A stretch of DNA of 64,000 bases from Salsipaludibacter sp963735045. Lineage in GTDB: Bacteria > Actinomycetota > Nitriliruptoria > Nitriliruptorales > Nitriliruptoraceae. This document shows, piece by piece, positions 8,690 through 17,662 of this stretch; the first letter of the stretch is position 1, and each line of letters starts with the position of its first letter. Under the pieces are notes generated by a model. It saw nothing but the letters and a program-made list of their open reading frames with translations. It ran no database searches and had not been told where the DNA came from. Location: contig CAVTIZ010000002.1 of the NCBI GenBank assembly GCA_963735045.1, forward strand, positions 800,729 through 864,728, given 5' to 3'. The position numbers were made by a program, and so were the translations under genes.

Positions 8690-9882
8690 GGTCGTCGCCG
8701 TCGCAGGTGCTCCGGGCGGTCGCGGGTCGGGCGACGGTCGGGATCGGGGTTGGTGCCCCGCAGGGCGCGGACGAAGTCCAGGGCCGCCTCGTCGGACTCG
8801 GCGGCCCGGTCGGCCAGACCCCGCAGGACCCGCTGGAACCCGACGGTGCGGGGCGAGGTGAGCTGGAAGTAGGCCGAGGTCAGGGTCGTGTCGGCGGTCG
8901 CCCCGTACAGGTCCTCGCGCAGCCGCTCGACGACCATGCCCCCGCCGAGCCCGTCGGGCCCGTCGACGTCGGGTTCCAACAGCAGCAGGTTGTCGGGTCG
9001 CAGCCCGGCCGCCATCAGCGGGCTGTGGGCGGTGGCCACGAGCTGGACGGCGGGCAGCGTGGTGGCCAGGCGGTCCAGGACCGACTGCTGCCAGTCGGGG
9101 TGCATGCGCTGGTCCAGTTCGTCCACCAGGACCACGGCCGGGTGGGCCTGGACGTGGTGGCCCCCGGTGGCCTCCCACAACCGCACGACGACGTCCAGCA
9201 GCCACGACAGGTAACTGCGGACCCCGTCCGACAGCGCCGACCAGGGCGCCGGCAGGCCCCGGCTGGTGAACATCGGCTGGTCGCGCGTGGGTCCGTCGGC
9301 CAGCCCGGTGTCGGGTGGGAGCAGGCGCTCGACCAGGCGTCGCCCGGTGTCGTCGGCCACCACGCGTCGCAGGTCGTCGAGGTCGGGCGGGCCCAGCACG
9401 GTCCCGCCGAGCAGGGAGTCGACCGGACCGGGACGGACCCCGGGAGGTGTCGCCGACCCGTCGGTGCCGACGCCGGTGCGGTCGGCGCCGTAGCCCATCA
9501 CCAGGACGTCGTCGAGGTCGCCGCTGGACCGGTGCTGCAGGGTGGCCGGCTCGCGTCGACCGATGGTGAAGCCCAGCCGCACGGTGTCGTGGTGTCCCGT
9601 CGGGTCTGGCGAGCCCAGCACCACGTCGACCCGGGTGTCGTCGTCACCACCGATCCGTCGCCACGAGCCCGGATCGTCGGTCAGGCCGGGGACCGGCAGG
9701 TCGCGGGCCAGGGTCGTGGCCGCGGCGATCGCCCGCAGCAGGGTGGTCTTGCCGACCCCGTGTCCGCCGAGCAGCAGGGTGACGCCAGGCAGCTCCAGGC
9801 GGTCGTCGTCGGCCGGCGGCAACGCCACGTCGCAGTGACGGATCGCCCGGGCGTCCACCAGTCGAACCGCCTCGACCCACAC
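8686..9882 (-). CDS. AAA15/OLD-like ATPase paired with HNH nuclease (PtuA-like)
   Basis: ABC/SMC-type ATPase of 398 residues. The Walker A LLLGGHGVGKTTLLRAIA is at about residue 38, a signature-like stretch SALSDGVRSYLSWLL is about residue 217, Walker B AVVLVDELDQRMHPDWQQ is about residue 250, and the switch His is in LVATAHSPLMAAGLRPDNLLLLE. There is no TOPRIM nuclease domain, which separates it from full OLD proteins. It comes directly before and overlaps the HNH gene. The arrangement fits a two-gene Septu-like defence unit; a DNA-repair role is the alternative. Confidence 0.78.
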   Translation of the reverse strand: MWVEAVRLVDARAIRHCDVALPPADDDRLELPGVTLLLGGHGVGKTTLLRAIAAATTLARDLPVPGLTDDPGSWRRIGGDDDTRVDVVLGSPDPTGHHDTVRLGFTIGRREPATLQHRSSGDLDDVLVMGYGADRTGVGTDGSATPPGVRPGPVDSLLGGTVLGPPDLDDLRRVVADDTGRRLVERLLPPDTGLADGPTRDQPMFTSRGLPAPWSALSDGVRSYLSWLLDVVVRLWEATGGHHVQAHPAVVLVDELDQRMHPDWQQSVLDRLATTLPAVQLVATAHSPLMAAGLRPDNLLLLEPDVDGPDGLGGGMVVERLREDLYGATADTTLTSAYFQLTSPRTVGFQRVLRGLADRAAESDEAALDFVRALRGTNPDPDRRPTRDRPEHLRRRRP

Positions 9883-9994
9883 CGCCGCGCCCTTCCCTCG
9901 CCACGTCCACCGGTCACCCCGACCCTAATCCCTGCCCGGCACACCCCGCGGATCCGGCCGGTTCCTCGGGACCGGTCGGTCCGGCGGTCGGTCG

Positions 9995-10936
9995 TCAGCC
10001 TCCGACGTCGGTGGCCACCCGGAACCCGATGTTGCCGGCGCTGCTGTCGGGGGTGTTGGCACTGCGTGCGTCGACCCGGTATCGCCAGCAGTAGCTGTCG
10101 TGGCACAGGTAGGACCCGCCTCGCATGACCCGCGACGTGCCCGACGACGGCCCGGTCGGGGCCGTGGCCGACGACCGGGAGTAGGCGTCGGGGGCGAACC
10201 AGTCGGCGCACCATTCCCACACGTTGCCCGTGGTCTCGTACAGCCCGTCGTCGTTGGGCGGGAAGGATCCGACCGGGCAGGTCCCGGCCCAGCCGTCCGC
10301 CGCGGTGTCCTCGCCCGGGAACGTGCCCTGGAAGACGTTCATCCGGTGGTGGCCGTCGGGCTCGCGTTCGTCACCCCACGGGAAGTGGTGGCCCGACCGC
10401 CCGCCGCGCGCCGCCCGTTCCCATTCGGCCTCCGTCGGCAGCCGCGCCCCGCACCAGTCGCCGTAGGCCATCGCGTCGAACCAGCTCACGTGCACGACCG
10501 GGTGGTCGCCGCGGCCCCCGACGTCGCTGTGGGGGCCCTCGGGATGGGCCCAGTCGGCACCCAGCACCTCGCGCCACCACGGGGCCGCCGCCACGCCCCG
10601 GGTCGGCGGGAAGTCGTCGGGCAGCAGACCGGCGAACACGAAGGAGTTCCCGAGGTGTTGCGCCGTCGTGACGTGTCCGGTGTCGGCGACGAAGGTTGCG
10701 AACTGGTCGTTGGTGACGGTGTGCGCCCCGATGCCGAAGGCCGGCAGGGTCACGTCGTGCACCGGCCCCTCGCCGTCGTCGGGGTAGCCGCGGGGATCGT
10801 CGGTGCCCATGGCGAACGTGCCGGCCGGGATCGTGACGACCCCCGGGACGGTCGCGGCCTCGCCGTCGGGTCCCCTCCTCGCCGGATCCGGTGTCGCCGC
10901 CGAAGGCTCCCGGCTCGGTCCACAGCACGCGCTCAT
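9995..10936 (-). CDS. Formylglycine-generating enzyme (SUMF1/FGE family)
   Basis: Protein of 313 residues that starts MSACCGPSREPS and then follows the FGE-sulfatase fold: VTIPAGTFAMGTDDPRGYPDDGE, HPVVHVSWFDAMAYGDWCGARLPTEAEWE, GNVWEWCADWF and RVMRGGSYLCHDSYCWRYR. The two Cys in SYLCHDSYC match the copper-binding active-site pair of true aerobic FGEs, so catalytic conversion of a Cys in sulfatases to formylglycine is likely rather than a catalytically dead homologue. No sulfatase lies in the window. The start at 10936 is the first ATG before the conserved fold. Confidence 0.88.
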   Translation of the reverse strand: MSACCGPSREPSAATPDPARRGPDGEAATVPGVVTIPAGTFAMGTDDPRGYPDDGEGPVHDVTLPAFGIGAHTVTNDQFATFVADTGHVTTAQHLGNSFVFAGLLPDDFPPTRGVAAAPWWREVLGADWAHPEGPHSDVGGRGDHPVVHVSWFDAMAYGDWCGARLPTEAEWERAARGGRSGHHFPWGDEREPDGHHRMNVFQGTFPGEDTAADGWAGTCPVGSFPPNDDGLYETTGNVWEWCADWFAPDAYSRSSATAPTGPSSGTSRVMRGGSYLCHDSYCWRYRVDARSANTPDSSAGNIGFRVATDVGG

Positions 10937-11034
10937 GTCGGTCCCCGTCCCGGCGATCCGCGTGGCGCGTCGACCACCGTGCCCGCGGTTCACCCCGACG
11001 CTAGTGACCCACCGGGGGACCGGCATGCCACGGG

Positions 11035-12258
11035 TCAGGTGAAGGCGCCGACCCCGCTGATGTCGCGGCCCACGATCAGGGTCTGGACGGTCTCGGTGCC
11101 CTCGTAGGTGTGGATGGCCTCGATGTCGGCCATGTGCCGCACGACGTGGTTGTCCAGCAGCAACCCGTTGCCGCCCAGGATGTCGCGGGCCATCGCGCAC
11201 ACCTGGCGGGCCTTGGCGGTGTTGTTCATCTTGGCCAGTGCGGCGATCGTGTCGGTGAACCGGCCCTCCTCCATCAACCGTCCCAGCCGCAGGCAGTACA
11301 GCTGCATCGCGGTCACCTCGGCCAGCATCTTGACCAGGCGGTCCTGGACCAGTTGGAACGAGATGATCGGCTTGCCGAACTGGTGACGCGCGGCGGCGTA
11401 CTGGTGGGCGATCTCGTAGGCCGCGGTGGCGTGTCCGAGCGCGGCCCAGGCACACGTGTTGCGCGTCGACACCAGCACCGTCGCGGTGTCGGCGAAGGAG
11501 TTCGCGTCGGGGAGCCGGTCGTCGTCGGACACCTCGACGCCGTCCAGGACGATGTCGGCCTGCCAGATGCTGCGCAGGGCGGCCTTGCCGGTCATGTTGG
11601 TGGCGGTCAGGCCCTCGGCGTCGCCCGGGACCAGGAAGCCCTTGACCTGCCCGTCCTCGGCGTCGCGCGCCCACACCACCACGACGTCGGCGATGGTCGC
11701 GTTGCCGATCCAGCGCTTGGCCCCGTCCAGCACCCAGGTGTCGCCGTGGCGGGTCGCCGACGTCGCCAGACCGCCGGCGATGTCGGACCCGTGGTCTGGC
11801 TCGGTCAGGCCGAAGGCCCCGATGGTGTCCAGCGTGGCCATGCCGGGGAGCAACCGCTGCTTCTGTTCCTCGGATCCCAGCATCGCGATCGACCGCATCG
11901 CGAGGCCGGCCTGTACCCCCAGGAACGTGCCGAGGCTGCCGTCGCCGCGGTGGAGTTCCATGTGGACGAGCCCGGCCGCGATCGGGCTGAGGTCGGGGCA
12001 GCCGTAGCCCTGGATGCCGTCCCCGACCAGGTCGAGGTCGGCCAGCCGCATGGCGAGGTCACGGGGGAACTCGGCCCGCTCCCAGTGGTCGTTGACGACC
12101 GGGAGCACCTCGTCGTCGACGAAGGCCCGCACCGTGGCCAGCACGCGGGACTCGTCGGCGGTCAACTGCTCGCCGATCAGGAAGTAGTCGGTGCCCTGGG
12201 ACCGGCCCAGGCCCGCCGTGGGGTCGCCGGGCCGGTCAGTGGCCGAGTCGCTGCTCAT
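11035..12258 (-). CDS. Acyl-CoA dehydrogenase, glutaryl-CoA dehydrogenase-like
   Basis: Protein of 407 residues with the full acyl-CoA dehydrogenase fold. The FAD motif FGLTEPDHGSDIAGGLAT is at about residue 147, and the C-terminal ILGGNGLLLDNHVVRHM and TYEGTETVQTLIVGRDISG blocks are intact. Glu in the TYEGT motif is the catalytic base in the glutaryl-CoA dehydrogenase subgroup. Family reactions oxidise acyl-CoA to enoyl-CoA (with decarboxylation for glutaryl-CoA). It is 46 bp from the PHA hydrolase gene on the same strand, so it may feed or drain acyl-CoA for storage polymer. Substrate is not certain. Confidence 0.85.
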   Translation of the reverse strand: MSSDSATDRPGDPTAGLGRSQGTDYFLIGEQLTADESRVLATVRAFVDDEVLPVVNDHWERAEFPRDLAMRLADLDLVGDGIQGYGCPDLSPIAAGLVHMELHRGDGSLGTFLGVQAGLAMRSIAMLGSEEQKQRLLPGMATLDTIGAFGLTEPDHGSDIAGGLATSATRHGDTWVLDGAKRWIGNATIADVVVVWARDAEDGQVKGFLVPGDAEGLTATNMTGKAALRSIWQADIVLDGVEVSDDDRLPDANSFADTATVLVSTRNTCAWAALGHATAAYEIAHQYAAARHQFGKPIISFQLVQDRLVKMLAEVTAMQLYCLRLGRLMEEGRFTDTIAALAKMNNTAKARQVCAMARDILGGNGLLLDNHVVRHMADIEAIHTYEGTETVQTLIVGRDISGVGAFT

Positions 12259-12304
12259 GGGGCGGTCCTCACGTCGGGTCGCGTCGCGTTCGGGACAGAT
12301 GGGG

Positions 12305-13117
12305 TCAGGCCGGGTCGTCGGCCAGGAAGTCGGTGACCATCGGGCCGTAGGTGGCGGCCCGGGTCAGGAGGAACAGGTGCCCACCGCCCGGGACCACGTG
12401 CAGACGCGCGCGCGGGATGCGACGGGACAGCAGGCGGGCGTTGGCCAGCGGGATGATGGGGTCGTCGTCGCCCGACAGGACCAGGGTCGGCTGGGCGAGG
12501 CGATGCAGCCACGGGAGGCTGGTCCAGCGCCGCCCGGCCAGCAGCTGCCAGACGTAGCCGCGGGTCCCGGCCTGGCGGACGTAGCGCTGGTGACCGTGGT
12601 CGCGCAGCCACTGCGGGTGGCGGCGGACCTCCCCGCCGTACAGGTCCGCGGCGATGGCCTCGAGGTGGGCCGGGGAGCGGTACCGCTTCGGGCTGGCCAG
12701 TCGGGCCAGCACCCTGGGCGACCCGGGCACGGCCGTCCACCCGGCCGTCGTGGCGGCCAGGACCAGGCGCCGGACCCGTTCCGGGTTGCGCCGGGCGAGT
12801 TCCTGGGCGAGCGCCCCGCCCCAGGACAAGCCGAGCACGTCGACCCGCTCCAGCCCGAGCTCGTCGAGCAGGCGTCCGACGAGCGCGCCCAGCATCCGCA
12901 TCGTCGGTGGGTACACCGGAACCGACGAGCCACCGACACCCGGCGCGTCGAAGGCGATGGTCGGGCGTCCCACCTCGGCCACGAAGGGGTCCCACAGTTC
13001 CAGGTTCGCCCCGATGCCGTTGCACAGCAGCAACGGCACGTCCCCGGTGCCGGGTCGTCGGTCGACCCGCACGACCTGGCGGCCCAGCTCGACCAGGTCG
13101 CGGGTGGCCACGCTCAC
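12305..13117 (-). CDS. phaZ: Alpha/beta hydrolase, intracellular PHA depolymerase-like
   Basis: Protein of 270 residues with the alpha/beta hydrolase fold: oxyanion region LLLCNGIGANLELW, nucleophile elbow VLGLSWGGALAQELARR (Ser about residue 102), acidic residue in LVLSGDDDPIIPLANA, and the His in VPGGGHLFLL. The SWGGALAQ elbow is like PhaZ of medium-chain PHA producers. It lies 7 bp after phaC on the same strand, which supports a role in mobilising stored polyhydroxyalkanoate in the cytoplasm. A general esterase remains possible. Confidence 0.8.
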   Translation of the reverse strand: MSVATRDLVELGRQVVRVDRRPGTGDVPLLLCNGIGANLELWDPFVAEVGRPTIAFDAPGVGGSSVPVYPPTMRMLGALVGRLLDELGLERVDVLGLSWGGALAQELARRNPERVRRLVLAATTAGWTAVPGSPRVLARLASPKRYRSPAHLEAIAADLYGGEVRRHPQWLRDHGHQRYVRQAGTRGYVWQLLAGRRWTSLPWLHRLAQPTLVLSGDDDPIIPLANARLLSRRIPRARLHVVPGGGHLFLLTRAATYGPMVTDFLADDPA

Positions 13118-13124
13118 GGGGTGG

Positions 13125-14819
13125 TCACAGGTCGTGCACGTAGCGGCCCGGGGCGAGGTCGCCGGGTGGGTGCTCGTCGGACCCGAGCTCGGTCGGCGCG
13201 TCGACCAGGTCCCCGGCGCGCTCCTCCAGCCAGCCCGCCCAGTGCTCCCACCACGAACCGTCGTGTTCGGTCGCGCCGTCCAGCCACTCGTCGTGGTCGG
13301 CCGGCTCGTCGTCGTTGGTCAGGTACGACGCCTTGGGGTTGCCGGGCGGGTTGACCAGCGCCTGGATGTGGCCACTGGAGCTGAGCACGAACCGGGCGTC
13401 GCCGCCGACCAGCTCGACCGTGCGACGGCAGCTGGCCCATGGGGTGATGTGGTCGGTCAGCCCGGCCACCACGAAGGTGTCGCCGGTGAAGTCGTGGAGG
13501 TCGATCGAGGCGCCCAGCACGTCCAGGGTGTGGGGATGCACGAAGGGGTTGTCGCGGTTGAGCGCGAGGAAGTCGGCGTGGAGGTTGGCCGGCAGGTTCG
13601 TCGTGTCGGCGTTCCAGGCCAGGATGTCGAACGCCGGGGGCTTCTCGCCCTTCAGCCAGTTGTTGACCCAGTAGTTGCAGACCAGGTCGTTGGGCCGCAG
13701 CCACGCGAACACCCGCGCCAGCTCCTCGCCCTCCAGGATCCCCTTCTTCTGCGAGCGACGGATCGCGGCGGCCAGCGTGGTCTCGGTGACGAACGGCGAC
13801 ACCGCGGTCTCCCCACCGGTGTCGAGCACGGTGACCAGGAAGGTCATGGCGTGGACCAGGCCGCGGTCGGTCGCGGCGAGGTGGCCCAGCAGGGCGGCCG
13901 CGGTGATGCCCCCGGCGCAGGCACCCGTGACGTTGACGTCGTCGCTGCCGGTGATGTCGCGCATGGCGTCCACGGCGTCGAGCACGGAGGCGACGTAGTG
14001 GTCGAGGTCCCAGTCGCGCTGGGCGGGTGTGGGGTTGCGCCAACTGATGGCGAACACCTGGTGGCCCTGGGCGACGGCGTACTCGATCATCGACTTCCCG
14101 GGCCCGATGTCCAGGATGTAGTACTTGTTGATCTGGGGTGGGATCAGCAGCATCGGGCGCGCATGGACCCGGTCGGTGGTGGGCTCGTACTGCATCAGCT
14201 CGAGCACCTCGTCGCGGAACACCACGCGTCCGGGCGTGACCGCGATGTTGTCGCCGATCGAGAACGGCTCGGTGTCGACCATGTGGGGCATGCCGCCGTG
14301 GTGGCGCACGTCGTCGACGAAGGTGCGGAAGCCGTCGACCAGGCTGGACCCGTTGGTCTCGCGCGCCCGCCGCAGCACCTCCGGGTTGAGCACGGAGTTG
14401 GTCGGCGACAACGTCTCGACCGCGATGCCCACCGCGAACTCGGCTCGCTTGGCGCTCTTGTCGTCCAGGTCGACGTCGTCGACCAGTCGGTACACCTCCT
14501 CGCGGGTGGTCAGGTAGGCCTGCCCCAGCCGGCGGTACAGCGGGTGGTCGCGCCACGCGTCGTCGCGGAAGCGGCGGTCCTTGCCGTCGGGCGTGGTCTC
14601 GGTGGCCCCACCCGCGACCCGTGCCAGTCGTGCGGCCAGGCGTGTCCCGCTGCGCGCGACCAGGGCCGGACGGCGAACGGCCCGTGAGGCCATCCGGGTG
14701 GCCGCCGCCGCGAGGAAGCCCGGACGCAGGCCCACCAGGGGATCGGCGGAGAACATCGTCGGGACGGGATCGTCGTCGCGCTCGGCCGCGTCGTCGGCGA
14801 TGCTGCGATCGGTCGTCAT
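13125..14819 (-). CDS. phaC: Poly(3-hydroxyalkanoate) synthase
   Basis: Protein of 564 residues, typical for class I/II PhaC. The lipase-like box is GACAGG (catalytic Cys in ITGSDDVNVTGACAGGITAA), a form closer to the class II GACSGG than to class I. The catalytic Asp lies in AGLTDHITPWASC and the His in LSSSGHIQALVNPPGNPKA. The PINKYYILDI stretch (here PPQINKYYILD) is also conserved. I chose ATG 14819, which gives a normal N-terminus; an in-frame start 25 codons upstream exists. It polymerises (R)-3-hydroxyacyl-CoA on granules and pairs with the downstream depolymerase-like gene. Confidence 0.93.
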   Translation of the reverse strand: MTTDRSIADDAAERDDDPVPTMFSADPLVGLRPGFLAAAATRMASRAVRRPALVARSGTRLAARLARVAGGATETTPDGKDRRFRDDAWRDHPLYRRLGQAYLTTREEVYRLVDDVDLDDKSAKRAEFAVGIAVETLSPTNSVLNPEVLRRARETNGSSLVDGFRTFVDDVRHHGGMPHMVDTEPFSIGDNIAVTPGRVVFRDEVLELMQYEPTTDRVHARPMLLIPPQINKYYILDIGPGKSMIEYAVAQGHQVFAISWRNPTPAQRDWDLDHYVASVLDAVDAMRDITGSDDVNVTGACAGGITAAALLGHLAATDRGLVHAMTFLVTVLDTGGETAVSPFVTETTLAAAIRRSQKKGILEGEELARVFAWLRPNDLVCNYWVNNWLKGEKPPAFDILAWNADTTNLPANLHADFLALNRDNPFVHPHTLDVLGASIDLHDFTGDTFVVAGLTDHITPWASCRRTVELVGGDARFVLSSSGHIQALVNPPGNPKASYLTNDDEPADHDEWLDGATEHDGSWWEHWAGWLEERAGDLVDAPTELGSDEHPPGDLAPGRYVHDL

Positions 14820-14935
14820 GTGGGCTCCGTGGCCGGTGGCCGGGAGGACCCAGTGTGGTCGGGCGCAGCCGTCCGCGCCCAGCCATCGGGCCACGGATGT
14901 CCGGAGGGTCCGGGCCGAGCGTGGCCGCCGTCGGG

Positions 14936-16246
14936 TCAGGCGGCCAGTCGCTGCAGGCTGGTGCCGGCCAACTCGGCCAGCAGGTCGGCGCCGTCACCCA
15001 GCACGACGTCGTCGAAGGCCGCGCGAGGGGAGTGGTTGTCGGGGGAGCGGGCCGGGTCCTCGCGCGTGCAGGCACCCAGGAACAGCATCGCCCCCGGCAC
15101 CGCCTGCAGGACCCGCGAGAAGTCCTCGCTGCCGGCCGACGGGTGGCGCATCGGCAGCCAGCGGTCGGCGCCGAGCACCCGGCCCACGGCCGCCTCGGCC
15201 CGGTCGACCGCACCGGCGTCGTTGGTGGTGACCGGGTACTGGCGGACGAACCGGACGTCGGCCTCCAGCCCGTGGGCGGCCGCGACGCCGTGGCAGTAGC
15301 GCACCAGCTCGCGCTCGATGGTGTCGACCACGTGGCGCTGGGTGCACCGCACGGTGGCCCCGAAGCGCGCGACGTCGGGGATGATGTTGGACTGGCTCCC
15401 GGCGTGGAACTGGCCCACCGTGACCACGGCGGGGTCGAACGGCGAGGTGACCCGGGACAGCACCACCTGCAACCCGGTGACCATCTCGGCGGCGGCCGGG
15501 ATCGGGTCGTTGGCCCGCTCCGGCGCCGACCCGTGCCCGCCCTGGCCGCGGACCTCCACGTGCAGTTCGTTGGAGGCCGACAGCATCGTTCCGGCGCGAC
15601 CCGTGACGATGCCACGGGGCTCGCGTGCCGACATGACGTGCAGGGCCCAGGCGGCGTCGACGCGACGACCGCTGGCGTCCAGCACGCCCTCGTCGATCAT
15701 CAGCTCGGCGCCGTCCCAGCCCTCCTCGCCGGGTTGGAACATCAGCACGACGTCGCCGGGCAGCCGGTCGCGGCGCGCATGGAGGCGGCGGGCGGCGCCG
15801 ATCAGCATGGCGGTGTGCAGGTCGTGGCCGCAGGCGTGCATGTGGCCGGCCACGACCGACCGCCACGGCAGGTCGGACTCCTCGTGGACCGGCAGGGCGT
15901 CCATGTCCCCGCGCAGCAGCACGGCCGGCCGGGCGTCGTCAGCGGCCTCGGTCGCACCCCCTCGCAGGACCGCGGTGACCGACGTGCAGCCGTGCCCGGT
16001 GGTCACCTCGAGGTCGTCCATGCCCGACAGGGCCTCCAGCACCACGCCCTGGGTTCGCGGCAGGTCGAGGCCGAGCTCGGGGTGGCGGTGGAGGTCGTGG
16101 CGCAGGTCGACCAGGTCGGCGAGGTCGGCCTGGTCGGGCGATGGGGGAGGTGGGTGTGGACACGGAGGCGTTCCGGCGGCGTGTGCAGGCAGGTGGACGG
16201 CGTCGACCGTACGGCAGGCGGGCCGGCCGCTGCAGGCGGCGGCCAC
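14936..16246 (-). CDS. M20 family amidohydrolase / metallopeptidase
   Basis: M20D peptidase/aminoacylase family. Metal-site motifs are all present: RHDLHRHPELGLD, ACGHDLHTAMLIGAARRL, MFQPGEEGWDGAELMI, and the late SAGSEDFSRVLQAVPGAM. VGQFHAGSQSNIIPD and the glycine-rich GQGGHGSAPE dimerisation domain are also seen. Family enzymes hydrolyse N-acyl amino acids, amino-acid conjugates or related amides. The start is uncertain: no ATG precedes the conserved region. I used GTG at 16246; a non-standard CTG near 16190 would give a more typical length. The gene is divergent from the next one. Confidence 0.85.
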   Translation of the reverse strand: MAAACSGRPACRTVDAVHLPAHAAGTPPCPHPPPPSPDQADLADLVDLRHDLHRHPELGLDLPRTQGVVLEALSGMDDLEVTTGHGCTSVTAVLRGGATEAADDARPAVLLRGDMDALPVHEESDLPWRSVVAGHMHACGHDLHTAMLIGAARRLHARRDRLPGDVVLMFQPGEEGWDGAELMIDEGVLDASGRRVDAAWALHVMSAREPRGIVTGRAGTMLSASNELHVEVRGQGGHGSAPERANDPIPAAAEMVTGLQVVLSRVTSPFDPAVVTVGQFHAGSQSNIIPDVARFGATVRCTQRHVVDTIERELVRYCHGVAAAHGLEADVRFVRQYPVTTNDAGAVDRAEAAVGRVLGADRWLPMRHPSAGSEDFSRVLQAVPGAMLFLGACTREDPARSPDNHSPRAAFDDVVLGDGADLLAELAGTSLQRLAA

Positions 16247-16330
16247 GGTCGCGGGCGGCCATCCGTCCGTCGGATCGGTCCGGTGCCCGTCGTTACGATC
16301 GTTGCATCGACAAGAGAAGGCTGCCCCCGC

Positions 16331-17461
16331 ATGAGCCCTTCCGGCACCAGCACCGACGCCCCTCCCGTCCAGGACCGTGACGAGGCCCCCGACCAGTCCC
16401 ACGACCAGTCCCAGGACCAGTCTCGTGACGAGGCTCGGGGGTACGCCGGGACCTACGTCGAGGACGTCTACGACCGCGACACGGACTACATCGAGCGACG
16501 CATCCTGGACGATCCCGACGTGGAGTGGCCGGTCGAGGCCGGCCGCTACCGGCTGGCCGTGGCCCGGGCGTGCCCGTGGGCCAATCGCACGATCATCGTC
16601 CGGCGCCTGCTCGGGCTGGAGGACGCGCTGTCCATGGCGATGGCCGGCCCGACCCACGACGCGGACTCCTGGACCTTCGACCTGGACCCGGGCGAGGTCG
16701 ACCCCGTGCTGGGCATCCCGCGTCTCAAGGACGCCTACGAGGCGGCCTTCCCCGGCTACGACAAGGGCATCACGGTGCCCGCGATCGTCGACGTCCCGTC
16801 GGGCGAGGTCGTCACCAACGACTTCCCCCAGATCACCATCGACCTGTCGTTGGAGTGGACCGACCACCATCGTGAGGGTGCCCCCGAGCTGTACCCGCCA
16901 CACCTGCGCGACGAGATCGACGAGGTCGCCCTGGCGGTCTACCACGACGTCAACAACGGGGTCTACCGCGCCGGCTTCGCAGGCAGGCAGTCCTCCTACG
17001 AGGAGGCCTACCACCAGCTGTTCGACCGGCTGGACTGGCTGGAGGACCGGTTGGCGACCCAGCGGTACCTGGTGGGCGACACCATCACCGAGGCCGACAT
17101 CCGCCTGTTCACCACCCTGGCCCGCTTCGACGCCGTCTACCACGGCCACTTCAAGTGCAACCGCTCGAAGCTGTCGGAGATGCCGGTGCTGTGGGCCTAC
17201 GCCCGGGACCTGTTCCAGACCCCCGGCTTCGGCGACACCATCGACTTCACCCAGATCAAGTCGCACTACTACGAGGTGCACCAGGACGTGAACCCGTCGG
17301 GCGTCGTGCCGGCCGGACCGTCGCTGGAGAACTGGGCCGACCCGCACGACCGCGACCAGCTCGGCGGGACCCCCTTCGGCGACGGGACCCCGCCCGGACC
17401 GCCACCACCCGACGAGGTGGTTGCCGACGAGGACAACCCCGCGCTGGCGCTCCTGCGCTAG
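16331..17461 (+). CDS. Glutathionyl-hydroquinone reductase-like protein (ECM4/YqjG family)
   Basis: Protein of 376 residues. After a 45-residue acidic, Gln/Asp-rich leader, it has the xi-class GST thioredoxin fold with the catalytic CPWA motif (ARACPWANRTIIVRRLLGLE) and the all-alpha domain (LVGDTITEADIRLFTTLARFD). Family members reduce glutathionyl-hydroquinones; many actinobacteria lack glutathione, so a mycothiol adduct may be the natural substrate. This is inference. The start is the ATG after a stretch resembling AGAAGG. A strong hairpin follows the stop. Confidence 0.87.
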   Translation: MSPSGTSTDAPPVQDRDEAPDQSHDQSQDQSRDEARGYAGTYVEDVYDRDTDYIERRILDDPDVEWPVEAGRYRLAVARACPWANRTIIVRRLLGLEDALSMAMAGPTHDADSWTFDLDPGEVDPVLGIPRLKDAYEAAFPGYDKGITVPAIVDVPSGEVVTNDFPQITIDLSLEWTDHHREGAPELYPPHLRDEIDEVALAVYHDVNNGVYRAGFAGRQSSYEEAYHQLFDRLDWLEDRLATQRYLVGDTITEADIRLFTTLARFDAVYHGHFKCNRSKLSEMPVLWAYARDLFQTPGFGDTIDFTQIKSHYYEVHQDVNPSGVVPAGPSLENWADPHDRDQLGGTPFGDGTPPGPPPPDEVVADEDNPALALLR

Positions 17462-17480
17462 CCGACCCGCACGACCTGCG

Positions 17481-17509
17481 CGACGCCCGGGCCATCGGCC
17501 CGGGCGTCG
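17481..17509 (+). terminator. Hairpin terminator after the ECM4-like gene
   Basis: Perfect 13-bp inverted repeat, arms 17481-17493 and 17497-17509, with a 3-base loop, 20 bp after the stop codon. There is no U-tract. Confidence 0.6.
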
Positions 17510-17561
17510 TCGTGTCCGTGGCCCCCCCAGAAGGTCGACAGCAGGGTTGACAGCAGGGGGG

Positions 17562-17590
17562 TTGACGGGAGCCAGCCACGGACTTACGGT
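17562..17590 (+). promoter_or_regulatory. Putative sigma-70-type promoter for the oxidoreductase gene
   Basis: TTGACG (17562-17567), a 17-base spacer and TACGGT (17585-17590) form a reasonable sigA-type promoter for a GC-rich actinobacterium. A second TTGACA lies at 17547-17552. It is between the hairpin and the gene starting at 17663, and the region is notably less GC-rich than its surroundings. Confidence 0.4.
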
Positions 17591-17662
17591 GTATGGGAGG
17601 CTTACATCATAAGGCTGCAGCGCACGAGGCAGCCGAGCCCCCGGGACCCACGTGGAGTGACC

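Noticed and set aside
8686..9882. Full OLD nuclease
   Set aside because: The ATPase has no TOPRIM domain after the Walker B and switch region; the nuclease function is in the separate HNH gene.
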